A DNA stretch of 53,428 nt from a virus, in the IMG/VR virus record IMGVR_UViG_3300031857_000258, positions 1 through 53,428 of that record. One strand, given 5' to 3'. A program made the translations under genes and the position numbers. The first letter of the stretch is position 1. Each line of letters begins with the position of its first letter. The notes under the pieces were generated by a model that saw only the letters and a list, made by a program, of their open reading frames with translations, was not told the origin of the DNA and made no database searches. Shown in pieces: positions 16,392 through 25,141 of this stretch.

Positions 16392-17747
16392 TTACCGTCC
16401 CACTTGCGGCAAATATTTGGACTTGGTTTCTTCCCAAGTCATGTATACCAAATCGTCATAGAAAAGAGTTTCATATGAAACATTGTTCTTCTTTTGTAGT
16501 TGACGAATGCGACCCTTGGCATACTTGGATTTCCAGAGTTCCGAAAGTGCTTCTTCGGATGTATCAAAAGATTTAACGAGTTGGTCTTCCGTGATTTCAC
16601 CACGGAGGAACTCATTGGTATTATTGTAGAGCGGAGAGAAATAGATACCACGTTGGTGTGCGGTACGTGTCAACTCTTTTGGAATACCAAGTTTTGGATA
16701 CAAGAAGTGTAGTGAACGATTCTTGTGGTCACGTTTGAACGGGAGACCTTTATCATTCTTAGCTTCCCACCACTCAAAGTATTTCTCCGTGTGGTTTTCT
16801 TTCAGCCAATTCCATAACATATTCAGAGTGGACTTGCGAGGCTCAAAAGCAACCGAACCAGATGAGAAACCCATTTTGTTCCAGTGTTCAAGACCATCGT
16901 ATTGAGATAGTCCACCAGACTTAGTATTTCCGTAGAGAGAAGTAGTTGTAACTCCAGCAAGAACATCACCATACTTTTCTTTCCACAATTTCTGAACTGT
17001 ATCGGATAGGCAAAGCAATGCAAGTAGCTTACCACCCATGTAATTGAAACCAAGGGGTTGAAGTGGAACAATAGAAGAACCGATTGCAGTATGGTTAATC
17101 ATACCACCTTGAGTTTTCTTTTCACGTTCCCAACCAATAGCAGTGTCACGTGGTGTCAAGTCTAGGAAGTCGGAAGAAATACAAATGACACCGAGATACT
17201 TGCCAGTCACATCATCTTTGACAATGAAGTTGAGGTTACGACCAATGTTTGAATTGTTCTTCATCGTAGAGATAAAGGTACGTGTCGTGTTCCATAATAT
17301 AGGAAGGTCTTTAGTACGCTTTTTGTCGCTTTTTATGGTTGTACCGTCAATTCCTGTCGTGAATTTTGATCCGGAGTCATCAGTGAATTCCATCACGGGA
17401 CGCAGGTTCATAAAGTCATCAGGCGATTCTGGTATCCAGATATTGTTCTTAGCAAGAACAATATATTTACCTTGTTCTTCATCGACAAGGACCTTTTCAT
17501 CACCCCAAAAAGTGTTGTTTGTTTTTGTGGGAAACTTTTCTTGAACCTCACACCACTTCTGGAACAAAGTATATTCTTTAACATCCATATTGGATGCATA
17601 AGTCAAATCTTCCGTAAGAACTTTCTTCAGTTCTTCGGTGTCAACATGCTCAAAGGAACTTTTTGGATTCTTTTCAGACCATTCTTCCCATTGTTTCTGT
17701 ACGTGTGCAGGCCACTTTTCGTTTTCAACATCAGAATCGTTTGACAT
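16392..17747 (-). CDS. DUF4338-like protein (DruA family relative)
   Basis: 451 aa, soluble. After an acidic N-terminal 100 residues, a core from about 145 to 285 reads ILWNTTRTFISTMKNNSNIG, RNLNFIVKDDVTGKYLGVI, GSSIVPLQPLGFNYMGGKLL and LLCLSDTVQKLWKEKYGDVL, then TTTSLYG. This order (an N-x-R strand, an LGxI/xxSDF strand, a GGKLLALL helix, a KYG helix and a DTT/TSLYG strand) resembles DUF4338, the domain of DruA in the Druantia anti-phage system. DruA has no proven biochemical activity. In a phage this could be a counter-defence or inter-phage defence factor, or a distant core enzyme. It overlaps the deformylase gene by 17 nt. Confidence 0.5.
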   Translation of the reverse strand: MSNDSDVENEKWPAHVQKQWEEWSEKNPKSSFEHVDTEELKKVLTEDLTYASNMDVKEYTLFQKWCEVQEKFPTKTNNTFWGDEKVLVDEEQGKYIVLAKNNIWIPESPDDFMNLRPVMEFTDDSGSKFTTGIDGTTIKSDKKRTKDLPILWNTTRTFISTMKNNSNIGRNLNFIVKDDVTGKYLGVICISSDFLDLTPRDTAIGWEREKKTQGGMINHTAIGSSIVPLQPLGFNYMGGKLLALLCLSDTVQKLWKEKYGDVLAGVTTTSLYGNTKSGGLSQYDGLEHWNKMGFSSGSVAFEPRKSTLNMLWNWLKENHTEKYFEWWEAKNDKGLPFKRDHKNRSLHFLYPKLGIPKELTRTAHQRGIYFSPLYNNTNEFLRGEITEDQLVKSFDTSEEALSELWKSKYAKGRIRQLQKKNNVSYETLFYDDLVYMTWEETKSKYLPQVGR

Positions 17748-18369
17748 TAAATTTTTCTTTCACCTTGTTAATCATCATCTTTTGCATCTTGCGTCTTTGA
17801 TCGGCAAGTTTGGATCGTTTCTTCATTGCCATTTGCATAGCCAATGGCTTCACATGCATAGTATACACTACTCCGTTCATGTGGTCAAGTTCATGTTGGA
17901 AACAACGTGCGGTTATTCCGGCAAACTTGGCTGTTTTGGTAGCACCGGTGAAATCTTGGTATTCTACCTCAATGGTGGATGGACGTTCGATGTTTAGGAA
18001 CAAATCCATATATGATAGGCATCCTTCTTCCATTCGTGTCTTTTCTTCCGAAACAGTAATGATTTTTGGATTAAAGAACGCTACGTACTCATCACCTGAA
18101 CCCATGACGAATACACGATAGTTATAGCCACATTGGTTGGCAGAAAGACCAATACCATTATGCTTCTTACATGTTTCAACGAGTGAACTTGCAAATTCGG
18201 ACGGATCAACCGGTGGATTAGCAAAGTCAAACTCTGGTAATGCCGACTTTAAAGCCGGATGAATCTCTGGTACAAGAGTAAAGATTTCAATCTGTTTGCT
18301 GATTGCTGGTAAATCTTTTTTCCACGCATCGGTATCAAATACTAAAACATCATTTTTTACATCATTCAT
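17731..18369 (-). CDS. def: Peptide deformylase
   Basis: 212 aa with the three deformylase motifs: GIGLSANQ (72-79), EEGCLS (114-119, Cys ligand) and QHELDH (158-163, two His ligands and the catalytic Glu). It removes the N-formyl group from new proteins. Phage versions are usually shorter than bacterial ones because the C-terminal helix is missing, but this one has a 30-40 residue N-terminal extension and a basic C-terminus (KLADQRRKMQKMMINKVKEK). In cyanophage-type phages deformylase is thought to help make newly synthesised proteins functional. It overlaps gene 46 by 4 nt. Confidence 0.93.
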   Translation of the reverse strand: MNDVKNDVLVFDTDAWKKDLPAISKQIEIFTLVPEIHPALKSALPEFDFANPPVDPSEFASSLVETCKKHNGIGLSANQCGYNYRVFVMGSGDEYVAFFNPKIITVSEEKTRMEEGCLSYMDLFLNIERPSTIEVEYQDFTGATKTAKFAGITARCFQHELDHMNGVVYTMHVKPLAMQMAMKKRSKLADQRRKMQKMMINKVKEKFNVKRF

Positions 18370-20081
18370 TTCGCCACCTGTGAGAAGTTATTTTTCTTTT
18401 CAAATTTAATTACAGACCTGAACTTATCAAAAAGTTGGTCACCTTTATGTGAGATTACAAATACATTTGTGCTATTATCTAGGCTGTTCAGTAGTTTAAG
18501 GAATTCTTCTGTACCAACTCCGTCAAGAGAAGAATCAAACACTTCGTCCAAAATCAATAGATTGGTATTCACTGAGTTCTTCATCTTAGCAATCTGACGC
18601 CATGTAAACAGAAGTGCAAGGTCAATACGCATCTTTTCACCTTCAGAGAATGATGCATAAGAGAATTCATCACGATGACGAGACTTGATTGTTTCTTCAA
18701 ACGATTCGTTTAGATTGAAGTTGACAAAGAAGTCCATTGAAGTTAAATACTTGTTAATCAACTTGTTCATAACAGGAAGATACTGCTTGATGATTTTGGT
18801 TTTGATACCAGTATCTTTAAGTAGTGTTGCCGCAAACTCATGGTACTGTTTATCTATCGACAATTGTTCAGCAACATCTTTGTATTCTTGTAATTCAGCA
18901 TTCAGAGTTTTCAATTTGTCATCGTCATTATCTGTTGACACTGTACGGGTTCTAAGTTCTTCAATCTCTTTTGACAGTCTGGTATTGTAAGAATTGACAC
19001 TTGTAACCTGTGTGTTCAACTTAACGACTTCGGAATTGTGTGCATTGATATGCTTTTGAATCTTTTCTATTTCTTCCAAACGATTGTGTACATTCTGTAG
19101 TTCTTCTTCCAGTTTTGTTGTTGCCGTTTGAATCTCAGTAATCCTGGTTTGTTTTTCAGTTACATGTTTTTCTTTTGTTTCGGATACAATAGCTTGCTGG
19201 CAGGTTGGGCAGTTATCATTGTTCTGGTAAAAAGAAATTTCTTTGTTTAATTTTCTGACGTTATCTTCAAACTTTGATTGCAGTGTTATGAGTTTAGTTG
19301 TTCTAGATGATACCGTAGTTTTGTCTGATATTTTGTTTGTAAGTTGTTCTATGTGCTTTTGAATGAGAGCAATATCTTTTGCAACCTTATTCAGGTGAGT
19401 ATCATTGTCCGAAATCTCTTGTACCTTTTTGTTGATTTCAACAAAATGGTTTTTCTTATTGTCTTCGATGTTTTGTTTCTGTAAGGAGATTTTAGCTTCA
19501 ACAAGTTTGATATTATAATCAACTGTTTTCTGTTCATCTTTGATTGTTGAAATCTTATTCTTAACAATGGAATTCATTGACGAAAAGATTTGAATATCAA
19601 GTAAATCCTCAATGATTGCTCTACGGTCTCCAGGAGACAACTGCATGAACGGAACAAAAGATGCCGACCCAAGAATTACAACTTGCGTAAAAGATTTATA
19701 ATTGAGTTTAAGAATGAACTTTTCGAGGTGCTCTTGGTAGTCTTTTGCCTTTGCGTCCTGATTAACCAGAACAGAGTCACAATAAATCTCGAACGCATTT
19801 GGTTTGATACTCCGAACAATCTTATATTGCTTCTTACCAATCTTAAACTCAATCTCAACGACACAATCTCCATTGTTGATTGTGTTCATCAATTGTGGTT
19901 TATTGATTTTACGAAACGGCTTACCGAACAAACCAAATGTGAGTGCATCCAGAATAGTGGATTTACCCGCACCGTTGTGGCCAACGATGAGTGTGTTTGT
20001 AGACCGAGTTAAGTCAATTTCAGTGAATGCATTTCCCGTGGAAAGAAAATTCTTCCAACGAACTTTTTCAAAAATAATCAT
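18366..20081 (-). CDS. gp46: Recombination endonuclease subunit gp46 (Rad50/SbcC-like)
   Basis: 571 aa (T4: 560). Walker A GHNGAGKST at 34-42, long coiled coils, a zinc-hook CPTC at 291-294, ABC signature SFSEGEK at 477-483 and Walker B LLILDEVFD at 508-516. With gp47 it forms the Mre11-Rad50-type nuclease that resects DNA ends for recombination-dependent replication. The order 47-46 is kept, but a 2OG oxygenase gene is inserted between them. Confidence 0.96.
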   Translation of the reverse strand: MIIFEKVRWKNFLSTGNAFTEIDLTRSTNTLIVGHNGAGKSTILDALTFGLFGKPFRKINKPQLMNTINNGDCVVEIEFKIGKKQYKIVRSIKPNAFEIYCDSVLVNQDAKAKDYQEHLEKFILKLNYKSFTQVVILGSASFVPFMQLSPGDRRAIIEDLLDIQIFSSMNSIVKNKISTIKDEQKTVDYNIKLVEAKISLQKQNIEDNKKNHFVEINKKVQEISDNDTHLNKVAKDIALIQKHIEQLTNKISDKTTVSSRTTKLITLQSKFEDNVRKLNKEISFYQNNDNCPTCQQAIVSETKEKHVTEKQTRITEIQTATTKLEEELQNVHNRLEEIEKIQKHINAHNSEVVKLNTQVTSVNSYNTRLSKEIEELRTRTVSTDNDDDKLKTLNAELQEYKDVAEQLSIDKQYHEFAATLLKDTGIKTKIIKQYLPVMNKLINKYLTSMDFFVNFNLNESFEETIKSRHRDEFSYASFSEGEKMRIDLALLFTWRQIAKMKNSVNTNLLILDEVFDSSLDGVGTEEFLKLLNSLDNSTNVFVISHKGDQLFDKFRSVIKFEKKNNFSQVAK

Positions 20082-20713
20082 TATCTAAATTTAGGTCCTA
20101 CTGGCCAAACAGCTATTGATTCCCTGACACCGGAGATAACAGGTGCCACTCTATGTAAAAGGAACGATGGGAAAATAATCACATGTCCTTTTTTTAAATT
20201 TGTATTCCAGGGGTATTGTTCTGAGAAGTGATTGAGTTGAAACTCACCACCTTCAAAATCAACTCCAGGTTCACCAAGCAAAAGAATTACCGTCATCTTG
20301 CGTAGGTGTTCAAGTAAGTTGTATTGTACAGTTTTTCCATCCAATGGCAAGTCCATGTGAAACTCATGTTTACCACCTGGTTCATATTTGGCATATTGGA
20401 GATAATTATAACCATATATGTCAAAGTTGAAATACTTGTCGTTGTAATATGCAATTAAATTATTAAACTTCTCCCACATCCACAACAAATCTGGTGGAGC
20501 ACTATCCAATAAAACAACATCGGCTTTCCGTTGTTGTGGTATGTTGTAATTTGCATATTCACCACCACTTGTTGTTTTATAGTTGTTACGGAAATAATCT
20601 CGAATGAAATCACATTCACCTGGAGTAAACATCTCCGTATCCACAACAAAACGTGGAATGAAAAACATTTTCTCCGCTAATTCATCATTTACCATTTTAG
20701 TAGGTGAACTCAT
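20081..20713 (-). CDS. 2-oxoglutarate/Fe(II)-dependent oxygenase
   Basis: 210 aa prolyl-4-hydroxylase-like protein. Iron ligands H119 and D121 lie in HEFHMDLP, the distal H187 in FLLHRVAPV, and R197 in SGVRESIAVW binds 2-oxoglutarate. YNYLQYAKYEPGGKHEFHMD is the standard P4Hc strand pair. Family members hydroxylate proteins or nucleobases. In cyanophage-type genomes these genes are frequent and mostly uncharacterised. It shares a base with gene 46 and overlaps gene 47 by 4 nt, so it is co-translated with the Mre11-Rad50 pair. A DNA-base or protein target linked to DNA ends is only inference. Confidence 0.88.
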   Translation of the reverse strand: MSSPTKMVNDELAEKMFFIPRFVVDTEMFTPGECDFIRDYFRNNYKTTSGGEYANYNIPQQRKADVVLLDSAPPDLLWMWEKFNNLIAYYNDKYFNFDIYGYNYLQYAKYEPGGKHEFHMDLPLDGKTVQYNLLEHLRKMTVILLLGEPGVDFEGGEFQLNHFSEQYPWNTNLKKGHVIIFPSFLLHRVAPVISGVRESIAVWPVGPKFR

Positions 20714-21774
20714 TCTGATTCCTCATTCAATGCTTCAACGTATAATTCCCTCAGAAGCGTTTTAATTTTGTCTTTTTCTAAATCTGTTGTCAGGTTGTCA
20801 ACGTACTTATTTAAAATTGTTGTTGTGTCTTCGGCTTGATCCACATCATCGTCTTGCATGTCTTCCTGTTCAGTGAAGTCTTCAGCAATCGAAATATCAA
20901 TTGGTCCAATTTGGTATAGTCTATTGATTAGTGTATCAAACAGGTATGGATTAGTTTTATTAACAACAACAACTTTGACATAGCTGGTCTTCAGGTGTGC
21001 CAAGTCCATAGATGTGATGGTTTTAATGTCATCAACCTTATCATCATAGATAAGTTTCTTGAACATTCTGTTAGGATTCTGGATGAATTCCAGTTCCTGT
21101 GTCTTCAAATCTAGAATATGAAACCCACGTGGATCGTCATGGTCTTGCCATGTCAACTCATAGGGATTGCCGAGATAGTGTATGTTACCTCGACTCGACT
21201 TATGGTGATAGTGACCAGAAAACACCATGTCAAACTTGTCGAACATTTTAGGTTCTAAACCCTCATGTGACGGTGCACCACGATACATCTGGAAACCTTC
21301 AATCTCAAAGTGTCCCATACAGATTGTTGCTTCCGTAAGTTTCAAAGTTTGAATCGAATGGTCATAGTTCTCGGCACAAATCCACGGCATCATGCAAACC
21401 GAAACACCATCAAGTTGTAATGTATCCGGATTCTTTATGATGTTGATGTTATCATATTCTTCCAGAACGAGTCTCGGTGAATTAACATCGTTTGTGTTCT
21501 TGTAATATGTGTCATGGTTACCCACCAACATATGTACTTTGATACCACGGTCCGCCAACTTATCAAAGAACATCTTCTTTGCACGTTGCAGTGAATAGAA
21601 GTTTACGTATTTACGCCTATCAAACGTGTCACCAAGAATAAGCAGAGTAGTAATTCCGGCAAAATCAATAGCAGGAAAAAATGTTTCATCATAAAATTTT
21701 TCATAAAAGTCCAAAAAGTGTAATGAGTCATTTCTAGCACCAAAGTGTTGGTCAGTTATTATTGCTACTCTCAA
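20710..21774 (-). CDS. gp47: Recombination nuclease subunit gp47 (Mre11/SbcD-like)
   Basis: 354 aa (T4: 339). Metal-binding blocks: DQH at 8-10, GDTFDRR at 48-54, GNHD at 85-88, a GHFE segment and SGHYHH in the middle of the chain. The C-terminus is acidic (EDMQDDDVDQAEDT) and longer than T4's. It is the nuclease partner of gp46. The start overlaps the cytidylyltransferase gene by 23 nt. Confidence 0.95.
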   Translation of the reverse strand: MRVAIITDQHFGARNDSLHFLDFYEKFYDETFFPAIDFAGITTLLILGDTFDRRKYVNFYSLQRAKKMFFDKLADRGIKVHMLVGNHDTYYKNTNDVNSPRLVLEEYDNINIIKNPDTLQLDGVSVCMMPWICAENYDHSIQTLKLTEATICMGHFEIEGFQMYRGAPSHEGLEPKMFDKFDMVFSGHYHHKSSRGNIHYLGNPYELTWQDHDDPRGFHILDLKTQELEFIQNPNRMFKKLIYDDKVDDIKTITSMDLAHLKTSYVKVVVVNKTNPYLFDTLINRLYQIGPIDISIAEDFTEQEDMQDDDVDQAEDTTTILNKYVDNLTTDLEKDKIKTLLRELYVEALNEESE

Positions 21775-22156
21775 TTCGTTTCCTCAGTTCCGTACTGCTG
21801 TAATTATGGTTACGAGTATTGTAATAATATTCCTTATCAAGGTGTTTACCTGTAAAGGGTTTAATCCTATACTCCTCGCCAAGTATTCTAACATCATAAT
21901 TCACTGAAGTCAATAGGTTTAAAAGGTCTTCTTCAGTGGAATATGGTATAATTTCATCAACGTACTTGCACCCTTTGAGTTGCACATACCGTTCGTAGAC
22001 TGATTGTACCGGTTTATTTTTTTCCGGTCTGTCTATTGTTGGATCGGTTTGAAGACCGACAATTAGGTAATCACAATGTTCTTTTGCTTCTTCAAGCATC
22101 AACACATGACCAGCATGAAACAAATCAAAACATGAGCAAGTGAATCCAATTTTCAT
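21752..22156 (-). CDS. Cytidylyltransferase-like nucleotidyltransferase
   Basis: 134 aa. GFTCSCFDLFHAGHVLMLEEA at 4-24 has the HxGH site (HAGH at 14-17) that activates the NTP. SSTELRKRI near the end is the ISSTxxR motif that binds the triphosphate. Length and order match glycerol-3-phosphate cytidylyltransferase (TagD) and related enzymes that make CDP-activated alcohols or sugars for surface polymers. The substrate cannot be told from the sequence. In the phage it may supply a precursor for virion or host-surface modification, in step with the two glycosyltransferase-like genes. Confidence 0.85.
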   Translation of the reverse strand: MKIGFTCSCFDLFHAGHVLMLEEAKEHCDYLIVGLQTDPTIDRPEKNKPVQSVYERYVQLKGCKYVDEIIPYSTEEDLLNLLTSVNYDVRILGEEYRIKPFTGKHLDKEYYYNTRNHNYSSTELRKRIESSNNN

Positions 22157-22157
22157 T

Positions 22158-22721
22158 TTATTCTTCCAAAAACTTTTCGATACCTTTGTTCTTTTTTATT
22201 TCCTTTTTCTTCTTCTTTGTTTCTTCGAAAGTCTCAATGAATTCGGAAATGTTATCGTACAGTTCGAAAGGCTTGGCTGGTGTATCATCGTAACCCATGA
22301 GTTCGGATTCATTGAAGATACCAAACTGCTCCGTTGCTTTGTACTTTACATACAGTTGTTTCTTTTCTTTTTGAATTCTGCGTAAGAATGCGTAGTAAAT
22401 AATTTGTGTGAAGTATGCGAAAGGATTGCTCGACTTTGAAACGTCAAAGTTTTCAAAGTACATAAGGCAGTTTTCAATACCATCTCCAACCATTTCGTCA
22501 CGGTAGGTATAGTTGATGAAGTTGGGTTTGTGTGAGAGACCCTCTGCAATCTTCATAAAGCATTCACCAATGTAATTGGGAATCTTTGGTTTTGGTTTAC
22601 CCTCTTGCTTTGCAAGTGCTACGGCAGCCTGGTATTCCAAAAGTGCTTGGCAAAAATCTGCGTTGTTGATGTAATGCTTTTTTGGTTTTGTAACCGGCAT
22701 TGGTATTGTTTGTTGTTCCAT
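22158..22721 (-). CDS. gp55: Late sigma factor gp55
   Basis: 187 aa from ATG 22721 (T4: 185); an in-frame GTG 33 nt upstream is less likely. KKHYINNADFCQALLEYQAA opens the conserved region. MVGDGIENCLMYFENFDVSK, then NPFAYFTQIIYYAFLRRIQK, are the sigma region-2-like segments of gp55 that bind the core polymerase and the TATAAATA late box. The C-terminus is a lysine-rich tail ending in a short acidic LEE, where T4 gp55 contacts the gp45 clamp. AAAGG lies 10 nt before the start. Confidence 0.94.
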   Translation of the reverse strand: MEQQTIPMPVTKPKKHYINNADFCQALLEYQAAVALAKQEGKPKPKIPNYIGECFMKIAEGLSHKPNFINYTYRDEMVGDGIENCLMYFENFDVSKSSNPFAYFTQIIYYAFLRRIQKEKKQLYVKYKATEQFGIFNESELMGYDDTPAKPFELYDNISEFIETFEETKKKKKEIKKNKGIEKFLEE

Positions 22722-22797
22722 GATATATGTACCTTTAAATTGCTTGACTTCCACTTGACAAAGGTCTACACTCCAGTATGTAGCCTCTGCATGTTAA

Positions 22798-23184
22798 TTA
22801 ATGAACTACGGATATATCTGGACCAACAGAGTCCAGCATTATAGCCATCAAATCTTTACTCATTTCTTCTTCATCGGAAGAATCTTCCTCCACATTTTTA
22901 GCTTTATGTATAGCATCCACAGCATTCTCAAAGTATTCGGAGAATTCAGAAGTGGGTTCTAAAATTGTAACAATCTCACCTTCAGTTATAAATGCCTCAT
23001 TGTTCTTGATGAGTGGTGCAGGTAACCAATGGTCCATCATAATGATTTGTTTACCCGATTTCATATCACTCTTAACTAAGACCACCATAGGCTCTCTAAC
23101 AATAAAATTCAATTTATCTACTTGTTCGAAATATGTTATAATGTCTTCACCAGACTTAAGGCGTAATAATTTTATTGTTTCCAT
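22798..23184 (-). CDS. Conserved T4-type hypothetical, Sm-like N-terminal barrel
   Basis: 128 aa. The N-terminal 80 residues (METIKLLRLKSGEDIITYFE through IVREPMVVLV) have the strand pattern of an Sm/Hfq-like barrel, with the LKSGEDII turn typical of small phage proteins of this kind. The C-terminal part is acidic and contains EEDSSDEEEMSKD. Neighbouring genes are 55 and uvsW, a position where related phages also carry such a protein. Function unknown. AGGA precedes the ATG; it overlaps uvsW by 29 nt. Confidence 0.65.
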   Translation of the reverse strand: METIKLLRLKSGEDIITYFEQVDKLNFIVREPMVVLVKSDMKSGKQIIMMDHWLPAPLIKNNEAFITEGEIVTILEPTSEFSEYFENAVDAIHKAKNVEEDSSDEEEMSKDLMAIMLDSVGPDISVVH

Positions 23185-24682
23185 TTTTTAATCCTATCTT
23201 ATAGAGTTTATAAGTGAACTTCTCCTCATTATATATCTTAGTTCGTTCTACGAAATGTTTGAGAGTGAAGTTCATATAACCCTTATAACGTAAGTCATCT
23301 GCTATGTCGTAAAGAACCGCTTCGACCTTGTTGTCACCGATTCGTAAACCACGTCCAATAGATTGGAGATTTCGAACTCTTGATTTGGATGGAGATGCGA
23401 ATATAATATTATGGAGATTCCTAATATTAATTCCAGTACTAAAGGTACCATAACTAGCCACAATAATAGCGTCATTTTCTTCCTCGGTGATCTGTCTAAC
23501 TTCTTCTCTTGTTTCTGTGTCGGTTTTACCGTAAACAAAGAAGACCTTCCTATTACCAATCTTCTCGGTATTAGTTATCATATCATACAATATTTTGCCA
23601 TGTTTGTCAACATATTGGTATAAAATTAGAGAGTTTCCATTCAAAGATACCGCAAGATTTTTGATAAATTTATTTCTGGCTTCATTCAGAATTAGATATT
23701 CAATTTCTTCTTGATAGGTTTTACCTTTCATCAACTTACATATTTCATCTTCATGTTTTAGAACCAAACATTTGATTGAAAAGTCTGCAATCTGCTTGTT
23801 GTCCATCAATTCTTTGGTTGTTGTTACCTTTTCAACGGGTCCAAAAAGACCCTCAAGTACCAGTTTGTGTGTCTTAGTTCCATCAAGTGTACCAGTTAGA
23901 CCAATACGGTACTTTGCGTTGATGCAGTTTGACATAATGGAAACAAGAGACTGTGCTTTGAATAGATGTGCTTCATCACCAATTATAAAATCGAATTGGT
24001 GGAAATATTCTTCAGGTTGTGTATACAGAGATTGCCATGTGGAGATGGTAAGCGGGAGTTCTGTGTTCTTGTCTCTACCCTGATAGATTCTGTGTACATT
24101 CTCTTGTACTTCCCAATCATTTTTGCTTGAGTAATCTGCAAAGTCCGAATAGAGTTGTTCGACAAGTGATGTGGTCGGAACAATAATCAGACCTTTCTTA
24201 CACTTGTACGTGAGTAGCTGACGCACTGCAAGGTAAATGATTAGAGATTTACCCGAGGATGTTGGTGAGAGTAGAAGACACCGTTTATTACGCATAGCAT
24301 GTACGTATGCATTCTTTTGGTAATCTCTTACATCTATATCATTATTTCTTGACTGCAACTTCAAATCTGTGATAAACTTATCTGCATGATACACAGAATA
24401 ATCATCAGTCAAATCAGGCCTTGGATCACCATACTCCAAAACATATTCACGTTCTTCACAAAAGTTTTCAATATAAGGAAGAAGACCGTGATAAACCTGA
24501 AACGTTCTAAGGTCAAACAGCCTTATTTTACCGTCCCAAATTTTATTGCGAAATGCTGGAGTGAATTGGTGTCCAGGTACATAGAAGGTAAAAAACTCAG
24601 ACAGTTCTTGTGCTGTCGAGCGTTCACAATTTACTTTAACATACGCTTCGTTTCGTTTCGTTACTATTAGTTTAGTTTCCAC
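23156..24682 (-). CDS. uvsW: UvsW helicase
   Basis: About 508 aa (T4: 503) from GTG 24682; TTG 24703 is the upstream alternative, and no clear ribosome site decides. The N-terminal domain (FRNKIWDGKIRLFD) is the UvsW DNA-binding part. The SF2 motor follows: Walker A SPTSSGKS near 139-146, DEAH near 236-239, GLTGTLDG (motif III) and QSIGRGLR (motif VI). It unwinds branched DNA and R-loops, and switches replication from origin- to recombination-dependent mode. It overlaps uvsY, its T4 neighbour. Confidence 0.94.
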   Translation of the reverse strand: METKLIVTKRNEAYVKVNCERSTAQELSEFFTFYVPGHQFTPAFRNKIWDGKIRLFDLRTFQVYHGLLPYIENFCEEREYVLEYGDPRPDLTDDYSVYHADKFITDLKLQSRNNDIDVRDYQKNAYVHAMRNKRCLLLSPTSSGKSLIIYLAVRQLLTYKCKKGLIIVPTTSLVEQLYSDFADYSSKNDWEVQENVHRIYQGRDKNTELPLTISTWQSLYTQPEEYFHQFDFIIGDEAHLFKAQSLVSIMSNCINAKYRIGLTGTLDGTKTHKLVLEGLFGPVEKVTTTKELMDNKQIADFSIKCLVLKHEDEICKLMKGKTYQEEIEYLILNEARNKFIKNLAVSLNGNSLILYQYVDKHGKILYDMITNTEKIGNRKVFFVYGKTDTETREEVRQITEEENDAIIVASYGTFSTGINIRNLHNIIFASPSKSRVRNLQSIGRGLRIGDNKVEAVLYDIADDLRYKGYMNFTLKHFVERTKIYNEEKFTYKLYKIGLKNGNNKIITP

Positions 24683-25112
24683 CGATGAATCTTTCCCATG
24701 CAATATAGTCTTTCAGTTGGAAAGTCCTACTCTTTAGTTCTTGCATGATTGATTCACACACAGCAATTGCTTCATCGTGATACATTTTCTTTTCCAACAA
24801 CCGAATAAGTTCAGTGTCAGATTCCATGTAACGTTCAACACCCTGTTTAGTTTTCACATTCAAGAGGAAGGGTTCCCAACCATATTCTTCTAGTTCTTCT
24901 TGTGATAGAGAACCGTTATAATATTCTTCTTTGATTCTACGCATACGTGCATAGTCAAAGTTCACACGCTTCATTGAAAGCCTGTGATTCACAAGAATCT
25001 TTAGATACTTATTATGTAGTGTGGGTATTTTTAGAAGTTCTTTTCCAGGTTCCGTGGAATCAATTACGGAATCTTTTTCCCATTCTTTCAATATTTCTTC
25101 AAGTTTGCTCAT
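24672..25112 (-). CDS. uvsY: UvsY recombination mediator
   Basis: 146 aa (T4: 137) from ATG 25112, chosen for GGAG 6 nt upstream over an ATG 12 nt earlier. MSKLEEILKEWEKDSVIDST corresponds to the T4 opening with its FIDST core. VNFDYARMRRIKEEYYNG matches the basic ssDNA-binding helix. LKSRTFQLKDYIAWERFIGG matches the C-terminal IKSRxFxIKxxxxxxxFxxG. UvsY loads the UvsX recombinase on gp32-covered DNA. Confidence 0.92.
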   Translation of the reverse strand: MSKLEEILKEWEKDSVIDSTEPGKELLKIPTLHNKYLKILVNHRLSMKRVNFDYARMRRIKEEYYNGSLSQEELEEYGWEPFLLNVKTKQGVERYMESDTELIRLLEKKMYHDEAIAVCESIMQELKSRTFQLKDYIAWERFIGGN

Positions 25113-25141
25113 TATAATCTCCATTGCAAAATTATATTATA

